DNA from: Cyprinodon diabolis
Taxonomy: Eukaryota; Chordata; Actinopteri; Cyprinodontiformes; Cyprinodontidae
Length of the DNA: 64,000 bases
Assembly (NCBI GenBank): GCA_030533445.1
Contig: CM060076.1
Span: forward strand, 3,414,501-3,478,500
Reading direction: 5' to 3'
The translations under genes were made by a program, and so were the position numbers. Positions 1 through 10,263 of the stretch are shown here, in pieces (the first letter of the stretch is position 1; every line of letters starts with the position of its first letter). The notes under the pieces were generated by a model that had not been told where the DNA came from, did no database searches, and saw only the letters and a program-made list of their open reading frames with translations.

Positions 1-648
1 ATTGATGTCAACACCATAACTCTAATGGCAGACAGCACTATAGAGACATTTCAGAGCATCAGAGATGACGCCACTGACCAGGGTGAGACAAAACTTTATT
101 CCAAAGAAGAAAAACACTTGTTAGTTGTTTAACTCTCAACATAGCAACTGAAGAATGAAAAAAGTTATAATTTTGTCACATCAAAGTACAGAACCTTAGT
201 TTTATGGTAGTAATACAGTAAGTAAGTGTCTCTCTTTGTTTCATCTCTACAGGGATTCCTAATGTGATCCTTCTCACCAAAATTGATGAACTCTGTTCTG
301 AGACCCAGAAAGATGTAAAAAATGTCTGCAGGAGCCAGCTAATAAAACAAAAGGTAAATAATATTTTGTCCCACATTCTCAGTGAGTGTTTGAGTCTTTG
401 TTTGTAACCTTTCACTAATTTTCTTCTTCCTAACTGAGTGTTGCTACTTTTAATAACAGCTTTTGCATTTTATCTGCATGTTGAGGAAACCAGCAAAAAT
501 ATCGGGAATCCCAGAGAACTGCATCTTCCCTGTAAAAAACTACCGTACAGAGAGAAGTTTGGACAAAGATATGAATGCTCTGCTCCTGAACAGCCTGAGA
601 CGCATCATCGAGATTGGAGAAGAACACCTGACCAATAAGAGGATGTAA
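1..648 (+). CDS. IFI44-like GTPase gene 1, 3' part only
   Basis: 3' half of an interferon-induced protein 44-like gene cut by the window start. Exons seen: 1-82 (end of the exon matching exon 5 of genes A and C), 253-353 (101 nt, contains the G4 box LTKID) and a last exon ending at TAA 646-648. It is close to gene C (19028-22994). The normal last-exon acceptor has changed: gene C reads CAG/ATT where this copy reads CAT/GTT near 478-482. There is also one extra base in the exon just downstream, near AGCAAAAAT. Using the upstream AG at 458-459 adds 20 nt, which together with the 1-nt insertion keeps the frame, giving a last exon of 460-648 with an altered start (LLHFICML) and the usual ENCIFPVKNY and RRIIEIGEEHL core. 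The copy is either a functional variant or an early pseudogene. AATAAA lies at 718-723. Confidence 0.75.
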
Positions 649-1143
649 ATCTAACAAGCTATGTCATAGTGTTAAAAGCATCACAACTTTAGCCCGTTTC
701 ATCTAATATTTTCACTGAATAAATCCAAACTGTTTTTTCTTTAACAAGCATTTTAGTTTAATTCATTTTATTTGTATAGCACCAGTTCACATCACATGTC
801 ATCTCAAGGTGTGGAGACATTACAGTCAGAGTGGTTGAAAGTTTCTTTCAAGGAAAACCAGTTGATTGTATCCAGTGATAGACTTGCATGACACGCTCCC
901 CCTGGCTGAGCTTGCGGCGATGATCTTCGCTTGCATTTTTTTGATCAACTAAGTCAAAAATTCCTCACACCTCATTATTTGCTTTACTTTTTTGTGGTTT
1001 ATTTATATGCCTGTATATTTATTGAGTATATGTTAGTTTTTGCATTTATTTTTAATATTGTCAGAGTTTGATCTCCATGAAGCATGTTTAGTGAAGATAA
1101 AATAAAGAAACTACAAGCAAAGTGTTTGCGCCAAATGTCTGAT
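649..1143. other. Intergenic, 3' flank of gene 1 with LINE tail fragment
   Basis: The 3' UTR-like sequence resembles that after gene C (TCATAG..CATCACAACTTTAGC). A fragment near 755-880 matches the start of the repeat at 2846 (TTTATTTGTATAGCACC, TCATCTCAAGG), so it is a 3' tail of the same LINE family on the - strand. No gene seen. Confidence 0.5.
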
Positions 1144-1148
1144 GAAAC

Positions 1149-1949
1149 TGTCATGATGGGATCCTAAAATTTGCCCACTTGCAGAACACCACTCAGAGGC
1201 AGGGTAAAAGTTAACCAGTTTATTGACGTAGGCAACCAGAGAGACAAACACTAAACTCAGTGGGACAAACAAGTGGGAATTCTCAACGGGAGGGAAATCC
1301 TGCTGTCTGGTGAAGCGGAACCGGAAAGTCTAGAGGCGAGGTTACAGTGATGAGTTCATGGTCCGTAGGGAAAATGGTACTTGGCAGATGAACGGTAGTA
1401 ATGACTTACATTGGTTGATCCTTGGGTCCAGTTTGTGGGGGTATTGACCAGTGGTGGTTGAACTCGTTGGAGGGCGGACATGGCAGACAAGATGGGTCCT
1501 GTGGAGCAACGGAGCGGACTGTCACAGGGTTTTCCAGAGGGTGGCTAGATCGGACCTGGTGAAGGTTTCCCCTTGCTCAGTGTGACTCGAATATTTCATT
1601 CCAAGGGGGTAGAAGGACCAGGCTTATCCAGCGGATCAGGAGGATATCCTAGCGGTGAACAAAAGGAGACAAAGGCAAAGGCTTAGACTCAGAGAGACAA
1701 GGCTCAGAGGTAAGACTCAGCCATCACAGTAAGGCTAGAGTACCCAATACTGGCAAACACTCTGGCGCCGAGGTGGTGACATTCCGCTGCTCTTATACTC
1801 CTCTGGTAATGACCCAAAAAGCCGCAGGTGAGGAGGAAAAAACCCGGAAGCCGCCCTCCAAGCCAAAGGGGTGGATAGGCACCACCTGGAGGTGGAGGGA
1901 GAGACAAAAAGAAAACACAAAAACAAACCCCACAAACAGAACCCTAACA
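1149..1949 (-). mobile_element. Solo LTR, family X, copy 1
   Basis: 801 bp running from TGTCATGATGGG to CCCTAACA, flanked by a perfect 5-bp direct repeat GAAAC (1144-1148 and 1950-1954). TG..CA ends and a 5-bp target duplication are the signature of an LTR retrotransposon. The reverse complement has AATAAA about 70 bp before its end, so the LTR reads on the - strand. Relatives lie at 26949, 50623 and 63006. No internal coding region is attached, so it is a solo LTR. The short ORFs inside are spurious. Confidence 0.7.
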
Positions 1950-2579
1950 GAAACAAAGGCACAATTTGTCTCCATAAAAAAGATTAAAATCAGAACAGGA
2001 CAACAAATGCAGAGGCTGTTAAACAGATTTAAAATGATTTATTGAAACTGAAGTGACTGGGATCAAGGTTTCATAGACAGTCATTATTAATTAGTAATCA
2101 CCTAATCCTTAGCCTGGATCAGAGGTCCCACCAGGTCTTGGTTCTGTCATTTTTAGTCTCCCCTGGTGCCTCTCAGTTAGTTTGGTTTATGGTACAACCA
2201 TGGCCGAGATGTTCCAGTACACACAGATATAAAGAATAAAAAAGAATATTAGTTAAAATACAAGAACCTGGAGAGACGCCTAACTAGCTCTAATGAACCA
2301 GGAGGTCTAAAATTAATATTGGAGCAATATTTTTAAAGAGAAAATCTTTAACTGTGAAAACAAAATACAAAGAAACACAAAATGTTGATAAAAATCTAGA
2401 CTGAATATTTTAATTTTTTTTTTTTTTTTTATCTAGTTCTAAACATTTTAACAGGAGCCAAGATGCTTACTTTGCATTTTTAACAAAACTAGAAGAAAAA
2501 TTCAAGATTGATTAATAAGGGTTTTCTAAAGAATAAAATAAAAAAACAACTCTCTAAATGTTTCATCCATTATCATAAA

Positions 2580-2773
2580 TTTCTAAAACTCCAGAGGCTG
2601 ACTTCTAAAGTGTAATAAATTCAGTCTACAGAACAGATTTCTCCTAAATGATGTAATCATAAAAACTGAAAGTGAAAGTAACCTGGATGCAGAGGGTATA
2701 AATGATTCAGCAGCATCTCAGTCGTGCACTGACCGACAGTTCTTTTTCTCACTCAGAGGGCTGCACCGCAAAG
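2580..2773 (+). promoter_or_regulatory. Orphan interferon-type promoter and exon 1 (P1)
   Basis: ISRE-like GAAAGTGAAA at 2668-2677 is followed by TATAAA at 2697-2702. A transcribed leader then closely matches that of gene C (TTCAGCAGCATCTCAGTC, GACTGCACCG) and ends at a donor AAAG/GTAAATTG (exon end 2773). The upstream block GATTTCTCCTAAAT is shared with the modules at 9.9, 13.55 and 18.5 kb. No IFI44-like coding exon follows: the next 5.5 kb is transposons and the next coding exon is at 10264, behind its own promoter. It is either left from a lost gene copy or a distal alternative first exon for gene A. Confidence 0.65.
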
Positions 2774-4008
2774 GTAAATTGTTTTCCTTTCTTTTACTTT
2801 CGTGTGTCTCAGTTCTCTTGAGAAACTTTAAAAGTATTTCAATTCAATTCAATTCAGTTTATTTATATAGCGCCAATTCACAACACAAGTCATCTCAAGG
2901 CACTTTATAGTTCAACCAGATCATACAGTCAAATTGATTCAAAGTTTTCTATCTAAAGATAACCAGTTCATTGCATTGACTAATTGACTCAAATACAATC
3001 CCTCACACTGAGCGACAGTGGAGAGGAAAAACTCACTTTTAACAGGAAGAAATCTCCAGCAGAACAAGGCTCAGTGTGAGCGGCCATCTGCTGAGGCCGA
3101 CTGGGGTTCAAGGAGACAGAAGCAGACATAGAAAAAGAAGCAGAGATACAAAAAGCAGCTGTAAAAGGCGGCCCCGTCCAGGAAACACACAGCCAGGCAG
3201 ACAAGCTCCGAGCCAACTCCCATGTCAGAGGATGAAGAGAGCACATCCAACCAGTCACGGTCAGAAGAACAGCACTACACTGGAAAACAGGCTGATCTCA
3301 AGCATCTATAAACAAGGGTGTTGATGGAAGCAGCACAGGCGATGTTTCTCTCCAGGATGAAAAAGGGGTCCCTATGTCCTCCAGCAGTCTAAACCTATAG
3401 CAGCATAACTATAGAGATAGCTCAGGATAACCTGAGCCACTCTAACTATAAGCTTTATCAAAAAGGAAAGTTTTAAGCCTAGCCTTAAAAGTAGGCAGGG
3501 TGTCTGCCTCACGGACTAAAACTGGTAGTTGGTTCCACAGGAGAGGAGCCTGATAACTAAAAGATCTGCCTCCCATTCTACTTTTAGAAATTCTAGGAAC
3601 CACTAGTAAACCTGCAGATTGAGAGCGAAGTGCTCTGTTAGGAACATAAGGAAGAATCAGATCTCTGATATCAGATGGAGCTTGGCCATTTAAGGCTGTA
3701 TATGTGAGAATTAGGATTTTAAACAGGATTCTGGATTATTCTGGATTTAACAGGAAGCCAATAAAAAGAAGCCAGGATAGGAGAGCAGGGTTCCTACAGC
3801 ATAAGGCACGTTAATTTCAAGACTTTTTAAGACTTTTTAATGCCACTTGAAATAAAAATTTAAGACCAAATTCACAAGAAACACAAGAAAAACTTGCTTG
3901 CAACAACTTAACCCAAAGGTTTATTTTAACTTAAACCACTGCACTAATGTTTCAAATTTTGAAAAGCCCATACAGAAAGAAAGCTAAAAACACACAAATG
4001 ACAGATAT

Positions 4009-4413
4009 TGTCATGAAGCGGTGTTTGTTTGGAGGACCCAAATGCAGAAACCAGTTGGCAGAGGTTAATTAAAGTGGGTTTAATTAGGTTCACAGGTCCA
4101 GGGGGAGGAATCATAATCCAACAGAAAACAACAAACGTACCAGAACCAAGGAGACATCAGGGGTAAACCAAAACTCTAGGAGCCAGGGAGAAACAAGGAA
4201 GGCAGGCAGAAGTTACACGAGGATCCAGCAAACAGGAACTGAAGAGGGAGGGCTTTTAAAGGGAACAGAGACAAAGAGAGAGCTAACGAGGGGATTGAAA
4301 ACAGGTGAAGGCAGAACAGAAAACAGAGCAAGGGAAAGAGGACACAAGAGGGCAGCAGAGGACAACAAATGGAAAACCAAGAAAAACAGGAACTAACAAA
4401 CCAAGACTTGACA
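4009..4413 (-). mobile_element. Solo LTR nested in the hAT element
   Basis: 405 bp from TGTCATGAAGCGG to AAGACTTGACA with a perfect 5-bp target duplication GATAT (4004-4008 and 4414-4418). No coding sequence. Confidence 0.65.
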
Positions 4414-4537
4414 GATATATTTGAACAATTATTTAACTGAATTCACAAACTTTGTTTTAGCAGGGAACAAAACAAATCAGTTTTAAAGACACAAAATAAC
4501 CAGTGCTAAGTCTTTTTTTAAGCTATTTTTCTTTGTA

Positions 4538-4921
4538 TCATTTTCTTAGTATGTTTGATTTGGTGATAAGTGGAGGCGTTGCAGAGACAAGGGTGGAACA
4601 AAACTGAGAAATACCGGCAACTCGGTAACTCGATTTTGACGCTTTGTGTTTTGCGCTTCGCATGTGTGACTCCCCTGCCTTAATTCCCATCATTCCGAGC
4701 TTGAATCGCTTCTTGCACAAAATACACTGTGCCTCATGTATATTCCCTGTTACTGGTTTTAGCCATGGAGAAAACTCTTTGCTGGATAACCAATTTTCGT
4801 TACATTTACACTTGCTCATATTTTCCAGACAAAAAGTAAATGGCGCATCTCCCAAATGTCCCGGCCGCAACAATGCATTATTGGTTCCGCTATGGGGACG
4901 GAACCAATAATGGCGAGCCAT
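4538..4921 (-). pseudogene. hAT-like transposase N-terminal fragment
   Basis: The 127-codon antisense ORF has an MSKCKCNENWLSSKEF start (about residue 35), then a Cys-His motif C-x2-C..H-x5-H (AQCILCKKRF, SHMRSAKH). This is the zinc-finger layout at the N-terminus of vertebrate hAT-like transposases. The catalytic domain and the RW/dimerisation region are absent, so it is a remnant of the element at 3786-5137. The family call rests on motif layout and could be another zinc-finger transposase. Confidence 0.5.
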
Positions 4922-5301
4922 TATTTTTTTTAAATAAAAAAAAGGTCAATTTTAATGTTTTATTTAGATTACAAAAATAAATCATAATAAAAATAATCCT
5001 ATTTATGATGTTTTAATAATTAAGACCTACGAAAGACTGATTTAAGACATTTTAATACCCATTAAGGCCTTAGTTTTATTTTGAAGAATTCAATGCCTTT
5101 TAAGACTTTTTAAGGACCCACGGGAACCCTGGGAGAGATATGATCTCTCTTTTTCATTTTCATCAAAACTATGGCTGCAGCATTTTGGATCAGCTGAAGG
5201 CTTTTAACTACAGTTTGTGGACTTCCTGATAGTAAATAATTACAATAGTCCAGCCTTGAAGTAAAAATGCATGGACTAGTTTCTCAGCATCACCCCATGA
5301 C

Positions 5302-5748
5302 TGTCATGATCAGGTAGGTTTTACTAGCCCAGATGCAGAACTCACAGACACAGAGGCAGGATAAAAGTCCAATTGTTTATTGGATGCAGACAGGGTTCTG
5401 CCCTGGAGGCAGATAGGACAATGCAGGTTAGGTTTAGGTTCAGGTACAGATTAACAGGAAAACAGGTTTACAGGGTCAGAACAGGCAGGCTGGCTCGGGC
5501 TTGCTAACCACAACTGATTCAGTTCAGTTCAAAGTCAACAATCCGGCTCAGAGTGGAGTTCTCTCCCAGCTTAAGTAGGGAGAGCTTAATGAGCAGATGG
5601 GGATCAGCTGCTTCAAATGAGCACTAGCTCTCAGGAGAGGATCCACGGCACCCTCTGGTGGGCAAGCCTCTGGATCCCAACCGACAGCAGATCCCCTCAG
5701 AAAGGGATCCACATTGCCCTCTGGAGGGCAGACCTCTGGATCCCAACA
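5302..5748 (-). mobile_element. Solo LTR nested in the LINE
   Basis: 447 bp from TGTCATGATCAGG to GATCCCAACA, with a perfect 5-bp target duplication ATGAC (5297-5301 and 5749-5753). The reverse complement has CCAATAAAC near its 3' end, which sets the orientation. It splits the LINE sequence, which continues on both sides. Confidence 0.7.
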
Positions 5749-6229
5749 ATGACAGGATATTTCTAATTTTTGCAATATTCCTCAGATAAAAGAAGGAAAA
5801 TCTAGAAACCTCTTTGATATGGGATTTAAATAACAGGTCCTGATAAAAATAACACCAAGATTTTTTACTTTATTATCTGAAATCAGTTTAATCCCATCCA
5901 AATGAAGTGACTAGCTAATCAGCTTATTTTTCAAAGACTCTGGTCCAAAGACTATAACTTCTGTTTTGTCTGCATTCAGAAGGAGAAAGTTAAGAGTCAT
6001 CCAGGTTTTTATGTCTTCAAGACATGCTTGTAATCTATGTAATGGGTTAGCTTCATCTGGATTTATAGAAAGATATAGCTGGGTATCATCAGCATAACAG
6101 TGAAAATTAATCCCATGCTGTCTAATAATTCTACCGATTGGGAGCATGTATAAAGTGAAGAGAATTGGTCCTAGAACTGATCCCTGTGGTATTCCACTGG
6201 TAATCTTTGAGCATGTGGAAGAAAATTAA

Positions 6230-8880
6230 CAAGGAACCAAGAGTTTCTTGAGGACTACAAAGGCTTTATGGATAGTACCCTGGGAAAAGGCTATGATGAC
6301 AACAGGGTTTGGTATGTTCCACACCACGGGGTATACCACCCGAAGAAAAGGAAAATACGAGTTGTTTTTGATTGCAATGCCAGCTTCCAGGATGTGTCAC
6401 TCAATGGTCAGTTGATGCAGGGACCTGACCTAACCAACACGCTCATTGTTGCCTTAGTGAGGTCTCGAGAAGAACCAGTTGCTGTGATGGCGGACATAGA
6501 GTCCATGTTTTATTAGGTGAGAGGCCCAGAGACAGACACTGACCTGTTGCGATATCTGTGGTGGCCGGCTGGTTATCTTAGCACACCTGTAAAGGAGTAC
6601 AGGATGATGTGGCATTTGTTTGGAGTGACGTCTTCCCCTAGCGTCGCATCCTATGTGCTAAGAAGAACCGCAGAAGATTGAAGAGGTACAGCACCCCCAG
6701 AAGCTGTGAAAACAGTTCTACGTCATTTCTATGTAGACGACTGTCTTAAATCAGTGGCGACCGAGGAGGAAGCAGTCTTCTTGGTGAAGAATCTTCGAGA
6801 CCTGTGTGCTGAAGGAGGTTTTACCCTCACCAAGTGTGTCAGCAACAGCAGGAAAGTCTTGTGTTCCATTCTTGAAGAACTTCGAGCCACTGAGTTAAGA
6901 GACCTCAACCTCACACAGGATACTTTGCCCGCCGAACAAGCTCTCGGTGTACAATGGTGTACAGAGGATGATGTGTTCATGTACAGCATCAAGCCACAAG
7001 ACAAGCCCAAGACAAGAAGAGGTGTTCTTCTGTCGTAAATTCCACCTAGCTCTTGGCTTCCTGGCACCATTGATACTTCCCGCTAAGCTTCTCCTGAGGG
7101 ACCTGTGTAAAGAAAAGCTAGGATGAGATGAAGAGATTAGTGACTTTCAAAGAGAACAGTGGAGTAAGTGGTTGGAAAATCTCAGTCTCCTCTCCGGTTT
7201 CAACATTAGAAGATGTGTCAAACCTCAGGCCTTTGTAACCTTTGGAATCTTTTCAGATGCGAGCGAGGTTGCCTATGGAACAGCATCTTACCTTGTTCTG
7301 ATGAATGACCTAGGCAGAATCCATTGTTCCCTGATGATGGGGAAGTCTCGAGTGTCCCCACTCAAGCAGATCATTGTGCCAAGGCGGGAGAAGACTATAA
7401 GAACGAGTTGATGAACAGAAAATGGCACCTCTGCCTGAAGATCGTCTTGTACCAGACAAACCACCATTCACTAATGTTGGAATTGATTACTTCGGCCCAT
7501 TTGAAGTGAAACGGGGCCGGGGCACTGTCAAAAGATATGGTGTGATCTTCATCTGCCTCACCATCAGGGCAGTGCACATTGAGGTGGCTGATAGTCTGGA
7601 CACAAGTGCCGGTATCAATGTCCTTCGTCACTTTGTAAGTAGAAGAGGACAGGTCTCCATAATCCGATCTGACATTGGCACCAATTTTGTTGGTGCCGAG
7701 AAGGAATTGAGAGAGGCACTGAAAAACCTGAACCAATCAGAGATTGAAAAGACAATGCAAAAGAAAGGCATCAAGTGGATTTTTAATAGTCCCGCAGCAT
7801 CTTGGGACTTGGGAGCGGCAGATCCTTTCAGTTCGTAGAATTCTTAGTGCCCTTCTCAAGGAATAGACCCTCACCGATGACAGCCTTCAAACACTTCTTT
7901 GTGAAGTTGAAAGCATAATTAATGACCGACCCATGACTAGCGTGTCAGATGATCCATATGATCCTCTGACCACTAACCACCTGTTGTTGATGAAGGTAAA
8001 GCCTAACCTGCCACCAGGAATCTTCAACCAGGATGATCTATACGCAAGAAAGCGCTGGAGGCAAGTACAATATCTTGTGGATCTATTCTGGCGCAGATGG
8101 ACTCTCAAATACCTCCCCCTCCTCCAGGAATCTCAGAAGTGAACAAGACAGAAAAGGATATTTGAACCTGGAGATGTGGTGCTAGTAGTAGACAGTTAAT
8201 CTCCATGCAACTCACAGATCATGGGAAGAATAGTACAAGTCCTACCTGACTCCAGTGGAACTGTACGCCGTGTAAAGTTGCAAACGAATAACAGCATCCT
8301 GGAGAGATCTGTGCATAAGCTATGCTTATTGCAAGAAGCCATATGAAGAGAAAGGAGAAAAAGGGACTTTTTTACTTCAAGATTGTTTATTTGAAGTTTA
8401 TCAAAAGTCTTGAATTGATGGCTCTTAGTTCAAGTTAATTATGATTGTGTAATCTTACAATATACCCAATTAGGGGCCGGATATGTAAGAGCCATAAAGC
8501 AGAAAAGATAGAATATGCAAGAAATATGTACCGTTTAAAGTTGCAGTTTATATTTTCTTTCATTCTTACTTCATGTCATTGTGTATTTCATAGTTCTAAG
8601 AAAACAGTTATTTATATAAAAAATATTTGATGACTGCCCCTTTAAGTGATGTAACTGAGAATGTGCAGGGCCTGTTTTTGCAGAGCTGCACAAGGCATGG
8701 GTGCATAAAGTTTTCTTACTGTGCGCCTTCTGATTTTGTAACACTTTTATTTCTAAGTAAATAACTTTAAGAACTTGTCATGTCGTGTGAGTGAAGAAAT
8801 TACTGTGTCTGCAGCTCTAAGTGGTATTTTGGAAAATGAAGAGAGATTGCCACTACAGTTGTTTAAATGGTTATGAGTCA
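6230..8880 (+). mobile_element. Decayed BEL/Pao LTR retrotransposon
   Basis: Pol fragments run in order RT, RNase H, integrase (see 6268-8340) with no gag, protease or 5' LTR: the 5' part is missing and the element abuts the LINE at about 6230. About 8450-8880 may hold a 3' LTR relic, but I could not find its matching partner or a target duplication. The left and right limits are therefore approximate. Confidence 0.7.
6268..8340 (+). pseudogene. BEL/Pao pol polyprotein, broken
   Basis: Fragments in several frames. 6268-6516: RT with WYVPHHGVYHPKKRKIRVVF, LLQGPDLTN-like QLMQGPDLTN and MADIESMFY. 6706-7038: RT palm with FYVDDCLKS (YVDD catalytic box) and LGVQW. 7172-7395: RNase H start with FSDASEVAYG and HCSLMMGKSR. 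The sequence then jumps at about 7395-7420 straight into the integrase core (7422-7838: VGIDYFGPF, IFICLTIRAVHIEV, GTNFVGAEKEL). 7860-8142: integrase C-terminal part (INDRPMT, YARKRWRQVQYLVDLFW). These motifs are typical of BEL/Pao pol. Stops, frameshifts and the RNase H/integrase deletion make it non-functional. Confidence 0.8.
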
Positions 8881-9890
8881 GATATGTGGCAGTAATGTTT
8901 AATTTATCTAAATGTTTTTATCTGTTACTGTGTAAATGGGTTTGGCTGTAATTAAAGGACAGATTCTAATATATCTGCTGGGTGGGGACTATAAATCTGA
9001 TAAGATTTTTATTTTTTTATTGCTGTTTTGCACAATATGCTTAACTAAGTATTTTTTGTTGTTGAATATAAGAGATTTTGCAGATATATTTTTTATACAT
9101 ACATTGATTAGATATACTTGTATCTTTCTACCACTGTAGAGACTCCATAGCAATCCTTGTTGCTTGAGAGGTAGTGATAGGGTCCTGTATGTGTATGATG
9201 CACTGCCATCTTGATCAGAAATGCACACGGAATCCAGGAATATGTTTATGGTGTTTTAATACTGTCCAGTGGTTTATATTGTCACTCACAACAGATTGTA
9301 ACGTACATGATGTGACATACTGACTTAGATGATAAAGCAAACGGTCAACAAGAAATACGGCTACCCCGTCCCCTCTCTCCTCTGGAATGCAGGTAAACAC
9401 ACCCATTTAAGCAATCAGCTGTCACCATGTGTCACCAAAGCAACTACGCCCCACCTTATACATACACATGCACACCTATCATTATGGCTCCTACAACCCC
9501 TTTTATAGAATAAATGTGGACCTTCGAAAAATGTATAAGAATAACATAATAGGGAAGAGATAAAATATAAACAAGGAAATACTGTAAATGTTTTAACAAT
9601 ATCAAACTGTGCACCTGGAGAATAAATACCCAATAAACATCTATGGACATTTTTACAATAATGGATATTTGAAAAGCAGCCCATAAATTCGAACAGAGTC
9701 ATTGTTTCTGAAAAATATAAATTATTCTATTCTTGAGCGTCACTGGCCATTTTATTTCAGCATAAGACCGTCCAATTTGGCTCACCCAAACAGAAGAATG
9801 AACATATATAGAAATTAACAGATGTAGCAATTATTTAAAACAGAAAATAAAATAAAAAATACATTTTCAACCATTCTAAGGTGTAATAAC
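8881..9890. other. AT-rich intergenic, no gene seen
   Basis: Upstream flank of gene A. Only short antisense ORFs without recognisable motifs. I see no repeat ends or RNA gene. Confidence 0.4.
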
Positions 9891-10110
9891 CCCAGTAGGC
9901 AGACAACATGATTTCTCCTAAATCACGTGACTATGGAAAGTGAAAGTAATGTGATTGAAGAGGTTATAAAGAGCCATGCACTTGATTTCTGCTTTTCAAT
10001 GGTATCAGCAAGTTGACTCTGAGTCATGAAAGGAAGTCACTTTTTTACCTTCAGTTTTTTGTCTCGGTGTGCTATTATCATGGTAATTGTGGAGGTTTCA
10101 TTTTAAAAGG
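9880..10110 (+). promoter_or_regulatory. Gene A promoter with ISRE and TATA box (P2)
   Basis: ISRE-like GAAAGTGAAA at 9936-9945 and TATAAA at 9965-9970, with a non-coding leader downstream. The upstream block (GGTGTAATAA, GATTTCTCCTAAATCACGTGA) recurs at 2.6, 13.55 and 18.5 kb. The donor of the non-coding first exon is uncertain: GTAATTG at about 10081 or GTAACTT at about 10110. ISRE plus TATA suggests interferon/IRF-driven transcription, which is an inference from the motif. Confidence 0.65.
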
Positions 10111-10263
10111 TAACTTTTGAGATATGTTTGGTGATTTAGACTGTCCAATTTTGAAGTGATAAGTTTAAAGCAAATAAATTCTTGTTATTATTGGTTTCTC
10201 AATTATTTTTAATATACAATGCTAAAATTAGATTAGACTGACCTAAGATCTTGTATTTCAGTT

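Larger units (their letters stand above)
3786..5137 (-). mobile_element. hAT-type DNA transposon remnant
   Basis: Ends are inverted: CAGGGTTCC on the left and GGAACCCTG on the right. Both are followed inward by related AAGACTTTTTAA / TTAAAAAGTCTT motifs. The short direct repeat GGAGAG flanks both ends, and removing the insert rejoins the LINE sequence (AGGATAGGAGAGATATG). The antisense ORF at 4538-4921 looks like a hAT transposase N-terminus. A separate solo LTR is nested at 4009-4413. Confidence 0.6.
2846..6230 (-). mobile_element. L2/CR1-like LINE 3' part with nested insertions
   Basis: The + strand start (AATTCAATTCAATTC, then TTTATTTATATAGCGCC) is the reverse complement of a LINE 3' tail with short tandem repeats. 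The antisense ORF 5911-6147 carries an RT core with YADDTQLYLS and LLNADKTEVIVFGPE, followed by decayed sequence like LINE ORF2 C-termini (SPQTVVKSLQLIQNAA in the 5.15-5.25 kb region). The body is interrupted by a hAT element (3786-5137) and a solo LTR (5302-5748), and ends where BEL/Pao sequence begins at about 6230. It is 5'-truncated and not functional. Other fragments of the family lie at 755-880, 14833-15110 and 36290-36960. Confidence 0.7.

Noticed and set aside
7422..7838. Single-copy host integrase-like gene
   Set aside because: Lies in order after BEL/Pao RT and RNase H fragments, so it is retrotransposon pol.
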